Of a DNA stretch of 9,580 nucleotides, positions 5,385 through 9,580 are shown in pieces. This stretch comes from Victivallis vadensis (GTDB taxonomy: Bacteria > Verrucomicrobiota > Lentisphaeria > Victivallales > GWF2-50-93). Under the pieces are notes generated by a model. That model did no database searches, had not been told where the DNA came from, and worked only from the letters and a program-made list of their open reading frames with translations. Where the stretch lies: NCBI GenBank assembly GCA_020718525.1, contig DYRX01000160.1, positions 1 through 9,580 of the forward strand. Reading direction: 5' to 3'. How positions within the stretch are numbered: the first letter of the stretch is position 1; every line of letters begins with the position of its first letter. A program made the position numbers and the translations under genes.

Positions 5385-6542
5385 ATGAAAGAGCTTGCAG
5401 AAATATTTGAAGGGCGTTTTGGAGAGAAACCAAAATTTTTTGCCGAGGCGCCTGGCCGCCTGGAAATTCTCGGCAACCATACTGACTACAACGAGGGCAT
5501 CGCGCTTTCGGCGGCCGTTTCGCAGAGGACTAAATTTGCAATGTCCCCTGCCCCAGGAAGAAGGTGCCGCCTGGTCAGCTCTCTGGATTCAGTGGAGAGG
5601 AGCATTGATCTGGATTCTGTAGAGCGTGTCGAAGAGGTCGGATCCTGGACGGCATACATCAGGGGACTGATCTGCGAAATTCGCAAACGCGGCAAGGACA
5701 TCGGCGCATTCGATGCGGCAATCTCGAGCGACATTCCGCTCTCGGCGGGCATGAGCAGTTCGGCGGCCCTCGAAGTTTCCGCTCTTTTCGCGTTCGACAA
5801 GGCGTTCGGACTCGGATTCACCAATACGGAGCTTGCGAAGATCGGACAGGGTGCAGAGAACAATTTTGTCGGAGTGAAGAGCGGTCTTCTGGATCAGTTC
5901 AGTTCCATCAACGGCAAGGAATCTTCACTGATCCTATGCGACTTCCGCGTCAACGAGGTGCTGAGGACGGTCAAAGTCCCAGGAAACTATGTGATCGTGG
6001 TGATCAACAGCATGGTGAAGCACACCCTCGTCGAATCTGACTACAACATGAGACGCGAATCCTGCTCAAGAGCTTTGGACGCTATGCGTGTCCGCCACCC
6101 GGAACTCAAGGCCTTGCGCGATGTCAGCCCGTCAAACCTGGACGAATGGAAGTCTGAAATGGCTTTCGCGGACTACATGAGAGCCCGGCATGTGGTGATG
6201 GAGAACGAGCGGGTGCGTCTTGCGATTGACGCCCTTCTTTCTGGCAGAATGGACGAGTTCGGCAGGCTTCTCTACGAATCGCACGACAGTTCTAGGCTAT
6301 TTTTTGAAAATAGCTGTCCGGAACTGGATCTTCTGGTGGAACTTTCAAAATCAGTTCCCGGGTGCATTGGAGCAAGACTGAGCGGCGGTGGATTCGGCGG
6401 GATTTCAATACATTTTGTGGAAAAGGAAGTTGCCGAGCTTTATGCGTCGCGCGTCGCGGCGGCATTCAAGGTGGCGACAGGGATAGACACGACGCCAATC
6501 TTTTGCGAATTGGGCTCCGGAGCAAGGTGCGTTGAAGCATGA
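5385..6542 (+). CDS. galK: Galactokinase-like GHMP sugar kinase
   Basis: The enzyme phosphorylates galactose to galactose-1-phosphate with ATP in the Leloir pathway, in the cytoplasm. Length (385 residues) and motif order fit the family. The galactose signature is at 22-38 (EAPGRLEILGNHTDYNEG, with R25, H32, D34). The ATP-binding GHMP motif is PLSAGMSSSAALE (118-130). The catalytic Asp is D170 in LLDQFSS. The third motif is GARLSGGGFGG (329-339). Y220 in SDYNMRR fits the conserved tyrosine. Two departures from the textbook signature GRVNLIGEHTDY are visible: Asn becomes Glu at residue 27, and Glu becomes Asn at residue 31. The latter position contacts sugar in human GALK1 (Glu43), so substrate choice could differ, or this may be a lineage variant. 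The start is supported by GAGGAG at 5372-5377. The stop overlaps the dxr start as ATGA, so the two are translationally coupled. No other Leloir genes are nearby. Confidence 0.9.
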   Translation: MKELAEIFEGRFGEKPKFFAEAPGRLEILGNHTDYNEGIALSAAVSQRTKFAMSPAPGRRCRLVSSLDSVERSIDLDSVERVEEVGSWTAYIRGLICEIRKRGKDIGAFDAAISSDIPLSAGMSSSAALEVSALFAFDKAFGLGFTNTELAKIGQGAENNFVGVKSGLLDQFSSINGKESSLILCDFRVNEVLRTVKVPGNYVIVVINSMVKHTLVESDYNMRRESCSRALDAMRVRHPELKALRDVSPSNLDEWKSEMAFADYMRARHVVMENERVRLAIDALLSGRMDEFGRLLYESHDSSRLFFENSCPELDLLVELSKSVPGCIGARLSGGGFGGISIHFVEKEVAELYASRVAAAFKVATGIDTTPIFCELGSGARCVEA

Positions 6543-7699
6543 CAGCGAGGCGGAAAAAAAATCTTGCGATTCTAGGCTCAACCGGGTCGATAGGGGAGAA
6601 CGCCCTTAACGTTGTGCGGCATCTTCCCGGAGAGCTATCCATTGTGGCCCTTGCCGCAGGCAGAAACTATAGGCGCCTCGCCGAGCAGGCGCTTGAATTC
6701 GGCGTGAAAAAGCTCGCATTGCGCGACGATTCCGCATTTTCAGACTTGAAAAAATCTCTCCCGGACTCCATTTCCTGTCATTCCGGAATTGAAGGCATAT
6801 GTGAAATAGCGTGCGCCCCCGAAGTGGACATCGTGCTATGTTCGATCGTAGGCATAGAAGGGGTATTTCCTGTACTCTCGGCAATACGGAGCGGCAAGGA
6901 CATCGCCCTGGCAAGCAAGGAGGTGCTTGTCCTCGCCGGGGAGATTGTAATGTCGGAGGCGGCAAAGCACGGAGTCAGAATTCTTCCGGTTGACAGCGAG
7001 CACAGCGCGATTTTCCAATGCCTCGAGGGACGCAGAAATTCAGAAATATCCACAATCGTCCTCACTGCAAGCGGTGGTCCCTTCAAAGACCTTGGAGCAG
7101 AAGAGCTTGCGCGGGTGAATTTTGCCGACGCGACAATGCATCCGGTCTGGAACATGGGAGACAAGGTCACTGTAGATTCCGCGACAATGATGAACAAGGC
7201 GCTGGAGATCATCGAGGCAAGATGGCTTTTCAATATGCCGCCAGAAAAGATAGACGTACTGGTCCATCCGCAGTCTATCGTCCATTCGATGGTCGAGTTC
7301 ATTGACGGAAGCGTCATCGCACAGATGGGAGTGCCGGACATGCGCAACCCGATTCAGGCGGCGCTCACCTATCCGGAGAGGCGCAGGGGATCCGGAGGCA
7401 TCCTTGATCTCGCCGCGATCGGCTCCCTGCACTTCGAACGCCCCGACCTCGAACGTTTCCCCTCGATCGCCTTCGCCTATCTGGCTCTTGCCGCAGGAGG
7501 CACCATGCCTGCCGTGATGAACGCCGCCAACGAGGTGGCATTCGAGCGTTTCAGGGCTGGAAAGACATCTTTTCCAGGAATATGGAAGACCATCGAAAAG
7601 ACGATGAATTCTCATACCGCGCTTGACCACCCGTCTCTTGATGCTATTCTTAGCGCCGATTCTTGGGCTAGGGACTGCGCACGCTCCCTTCAATACTAA
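6539..7699 (+). CDS. dxr: 1-deoxy-D-xylulose 5-phosphate reductoisomerase
   Basis: This is the first committed step of the MEP isoprenoid pathway: DXP is rearranged and reduced with NADPH to 2-C-methyl-D-erythritol 4-phosphate. The 386-residue protein is full length. The nucleotide-binding loop is AILGSTGSIGENAL (10-23). SKEVLVLAGE (126-135) and the metal site PVDSEHSAIFQ (150-160) follow, with D152 and E154 matching E. coli D150 and E152. The substrate loop is TASGGPF (176-182). MHPVWNMGDK (200-209) includes the catalytic-flap-side H201, and TVDSATMMNKALEIIEA (211-227) includes K220 and metal ligand E223. The C-terminal helical domain follows from about 290. It begins inside the galK stop (ATGA) and ends 14 nt before rseP, a neighbour it has in many bacteria. 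No missing residues or unusual features are seen. Confidence 0.97.
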   Translation: MTARRKKNLAILGSTGSIGENALNVVRHLPGELSIVALAAGRNYRRLAEQALEFGVKKLALRDDSAFSDLKKSLPDSISCHSGIEGICEIACAPEVDIVLCSIVGIEGVFPVLSAIRSGKDIALASKEVLVLAGEIVMSEAAKHGVRILPVDSEHSAIFQCLEGRRNSEISTIVLTASGGPFKDLGAEELARVNFADATMHPVWNMGDKVTVDSATMMNKALEIIEARWLFNMPPEKIDVLVHPQSIVHSMVEFIDGSVIAQMGVPDMRNPIQAALTYPERRRGSGGILDLAAIGSLHFERPDLERFPSIAFAYLALAAGGTMPAVMNAANEVAFERFRAGKTSFPGIWKTIEKTMNSHTALDHPSLDAILSADSWARDCARSLQY

Positions 7700-7703
7700 C
7701 ATC

Positions 7704-7708
7704 GAGGT
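7704..7708 (+). promoter_or_regulatory. Shine-Dalgarno site of rseP (supports TTG start)
   Basis: GAGGT is followed by five bases and TTG at 7714. This is the third TTG start with its own ribosome site in the window. Starting at any later in-frame codon would delete the first membrane helix and the HELGH zinc motif. Confidence 0.55.
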
Positions 7709-7713
7709 CTAAA

Positions 7714-9369
7714 TTGAACGTAATTCATAACATCCTGACAGGGCTTTTTGTTCTCGTCTCCTTTGGTCTTTGCATATTTGTGCATGAGCTTGGGCATTTT
7801 CTCGCCGCAAAATGGCGAAAGCTCTACATCGTCGCATTTTCCATCGGATTCAAAAAGGTCTGGTCATTCAGAAGGGGCGGAGTAGAATACAGAATCGGCA
7901 TGCTTCCTTTCGGCGGATACGTTGAATTGCCACAGCTTGAGCCGGGCTCGGAGTCCATCATGACGTCCGAAGGCACCCCTCTCCCAGTTGCGAAACCAAT
8001 TGACCGCATAATAACGGCATTCGCCGGACCACTCTTCAACATATTCTTCGGCATCATCATAGGAACATTTCTATGGATACATGGCATTCCCCAGGACACT
8101 CCGAAAATGCGCTCCTTCGAGGTTGCGAGCGTTGACGAGGAAAGCCCCGAATACAAGGCTGGTCTGAGGAAAGGAGACATCGTATATGAAATCAATGGGA
8201 AGACATTTCACAAAAATTGGAGCGGCGTAGTTGAGGATATAATTTTCACGGTCGGCGACGTTACGCTTTCTGTAAAGAGGGATGGAAGCGATGTTCCTGT
8301 CAAATACCGGCCGATCGAAAATTCGAAGCTTGGAAAGGTTGAAAAGATAGCCTATCCGTTTTTCAAGCCAAAGGTGCCTCTGATCATAAACAAATTTAAA
8401 AAGGATTCGCCTGCGGAAAAGGCTGGACTGCTGAAAAATGACGTTCTTGTGGAGATCAACGGGGAACAGCTCAACGATCAGCAGGACTATATCCGCAAGA
8501 TTGACGCGTCCGGCGGGAAGCCGCTAAGGCTTAAGGTAGTCCGGGAGGGGCGCACATTGGAATTTGACAATATTGTCCCAGTCGAGGAGTCCGAAGGCGA
8601 AAGCGCATACAAGATCGGAGTCGCCTTCAATGCAAAGCCATCCAGGGAACTCTCTATCTTCCAGAAGATACTTTCTAAATTTGGCTTTGTTGAGAAGCCA
8701 ACATATATCCTCAATGTGGATACTGTAATAGAGGATTCCCCTGCCCTCGCCGCAGGTCTTCAGGCAAGAGACCAGATCGTGGCAATAAACGGCAAGCCCC
8801 TTGAAAACGAAGATGCGCTCAGACAGACAGTCTCCGCAGGTGCTTCCGCTCCAATTTTATTGGGTGTCGCCCGCGAAGGAAAACAGTTTGAAGTGAATAT
8901 CGTCCCGGAGCTGAGCCGCTATTGGACCATAGGCGCTGGCTTTGTCTTCTACTATCATCCGAATCCCTTGGAGCAGTTCACGGAGACAATGGTAAAAACT
9001 TGGAAATCTCTCAGATCCGTCGCCAGCTATGTCACTGCCGGAAAAAGCACCCTGAAACCCCAGCATTTCTCAGGTCCGGTCGGCATCGTCCACGGAATGT
9101 GGGTCATAACCGACAGAGGAGGCATTGTAATATCCCTCTATTTCACCGTCCTGATAACATACAGCTTGGCTGTCTTCAATCTCCTGCCGATACCTGTCCT
9201 GGACGGCGGGCACATCGTAATGGCAGTATATGAAATGGTCTTCAGAAGAAAAATCCCGGAACGCCTGCTAAAACCCATACTCTACGTCTTCGTGTCCCTC
9301 CTGATAATGATGATGCTCTTCGTGACATTCCATGACCTCCGCAGACTGCTGTTCTCATTCATTAAGTGA
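7714..9369 (+). CDS. rseP: RseP-type site-2 zinc metalloprotease with three PDZ domains
   Basis: This inner-membrane protease cuts transmembrane helices, classically of anti-sigma factors after a first cleavage, and clears signal-peptide remnants. The 551-residue product starts with helix 1 (about 5-23) running into the zinc motif HELGH (24-28). IGMLPFGGYV (61-70) is the membrane-reentrant region. A second helix with GPLFNI lies at 100-121. The C-terminal part has SGPVGI (453-458), a helix at about 470-490, NLLPIPVLDGGH with third ligand D497, and a last helix at about 520-540. Between helices 2 and 3 are three PDZ-like modules: about 135-200 (ESPEYKAGLRKGDIVYEING), 220-292 (DSPAEKAGLLKNDVLVEING) and 330-398 (DSPALAAGLQARDQIVAING). 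E. coli RseP has two PDZ domains in about 450 residues, so this one is longer by one module. It follows dxr by 14 nt. The nearby ECF sigma and anti-sigma pair is a plausible client, by inference. Confidence 0.95.
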   Translation: MNVIHNILTGLFVLVSFGLCIFVHELGHFLAAKWRKLYIVAFSIGFKKVWSFRRGGVEYRIGMLPFGGYVELPQLEPGSESIMTSEGTPLPVAKPIDRIITAFAGPLFNIFFGIIIGTFLWIHGIPQDTPKMRSFEVASVDEESPEYKAGLRKGDIVYEINGKTFHKNWSGVVEDIIFTVGDVTLSVKRDGSDVPVKYRPIENSKLGKVEKIAYPFFKPKVPLIINKFKKDSPAEKAGLLKNDVLVEINGEQLNDQQDYIRKIDASGGKPLRLKVVREGRTLEFDNIVPVEESEGESAYKIGVAFNAKPSRELSIFQKILSKFGFVEKPTYILNVDTVIEDSPALAAGLQARDQIVAINGKPLENEDALRQTVSAGASAPILLGVAREGKQFEVNIVPELSRYWTIGAGFVFYYHPNPLEQFTETMVKTWKSLRSVASYVTAGKSTLKPQHFSGPVGIVHGMWVITDRGGIVISLYFTVLITYSLAVFNLLPIPVLDGGHIVMAVYEMVFRRKIPERLLKPILYVFVSLLIMMMLFVTFHDLRRLLFSFIK

Positions 9370-9380
9370 GACTCCTGCGA

Positions 9381-9453
9381 TTCGGATCATGGATGAATAG
9401 AAATAAGCCTAAGCGTTAAGCTTGAATCTGCGGAAGAACTTCAGAGATCCGAA
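9381..9453. repeat. 8-bp inverted repeat downstream of rseP
   Basis: TTCGGATC (9381-9388) and GATCCGAA (9446-9453) are exact complements about 57 nt apart, just past the rseP stop. They could form the base of a folded 3' end or be part of the adjoining repeat. AAGCTT palindromes lie between. Confidence 0.35.
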
Positions 9454-9470
9454 GCTCCGTGATTTTTCAG

Positions 9471-9490
9471 TGGCACTTTTTTGCCATTTT
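9471..9490 (+). terminator. Weak candidate terminator after rseP
   Basis: TGGCA (9471-9475) and TGCCA (9482-9486) form a 5-bp stem around CTTTTT, followed by TTTT. The stem is short, so this is only a possible intrinsic terminator for the galK-dxr-rseP cluster. Confidence 0.25.
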
Positions 9491-9491
9491 C

Positions 9492-9580
9492 AGCCGCAAC
9501 GCGGCTATGTGATATAGCCTGGGGATTTCAACCCCAGGACAGGGAAATGGAAGCCATTGCGTCCTGTAGGGACGGTGCAG
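9492..9580. repeat. Cluster of palindromes, dispersed REP-like intergenic repeat (partial)
   Basis: Four perfect stems follow each other. AGCCGC/GCGGCT is at 9492-9506, GGCTAT/ATAGCC at 9503-9519, CCTGGGG/CCCCAGG at 9518-9538 (7-nt loop) and CGTCC/GGACG at 9560-9574. The first two share bases and cannot form together. CAGGAC at 9535-9540 is also complementary to GTCCTG at 9561-9566. The CCTGGGG..CAACCCCAGG and GTCC..AGGGACGG wording matches repeats I associate with intergenic regions of PVC and other environmental bacteria. It may continue past the window. Confidence 0.6.

Noticed and set aside
7040..7702. 220-residue minus-strand frame
   Set aside because: Shadow of dxr; no signals and no recognisable protein content.

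Overview
The window reads as chromosomal DNA from an uncultured or little-studied bacterium. The best guess is the PVC group (Verrucomicrobiota/Lentisphaerota side). This rests on a decayed tandem-repeat protein with DP-x-AA-x-x-W...LP units of a kind I associate with Verrucomicrobia, on CCTGGGG/CCCCAGG plus GTCC...GGAC palindromic intergenic repeats, and on frequent TTG starts behind good Shine-Dalgarno sites. No rRNA, tRNA, CRISPR array or intact transposase is visible, so the taxonomic call is inference.

Layout. (1) Positions 1-1014 (+) hold a pseudogene for an alpha-solenoid-like repeat protein, broken by about four frameshifts. (2) Positions 1015-1488 are non-coding. They contain a nested imperfect inverted repeat (about 1057-1280) that looks like a small non-autonomous repeat element, and a separate hairpin. 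(3) Positions 1489-5155 are a tight minus-strand operon, in transcription order: a secreted protein of unknown function, an ECF-type sigma factor, a two-helix acidic membrane protein (probable anti-sigma factor), a polytopic membrane protein, and a NeuB/PseI-type sialic/pseudaminic acid synthase. Spacings run from an 11-nt overlap to 23 nt. (4) Positions 5156-5384 are a divergent intergenic region with a candidate minus-strand promoter and a hairpin against the galK Shine-Dalgarno site. (5) Positions 5385-9369 are a plus-strand cluster: galactokinase-like kinase, dxr (MEP isoprenoid pathway) and an RseP-type site-2 protease with three PDZ domains. (6) Positions 9370-9580 hold a set of palindromes, probably a dispersed repeat that runs past the window edge.

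How the parts may fit. An ECF sigma factor with a membrane-anchored partner sits divergently next to a cluster containing a site-2 protease. That is compatible with regulated intramembrane proteolysis controlling the sigma factor, and the sigma operon carries a lone nonulosonate synthase and exported or membrane proteins, which suggests an envelope-related regulon. This link is inference from position and domain content. dxr next to rseP is a common bacterial arrangement; galK overlapping dxr by ATGA is less usual.
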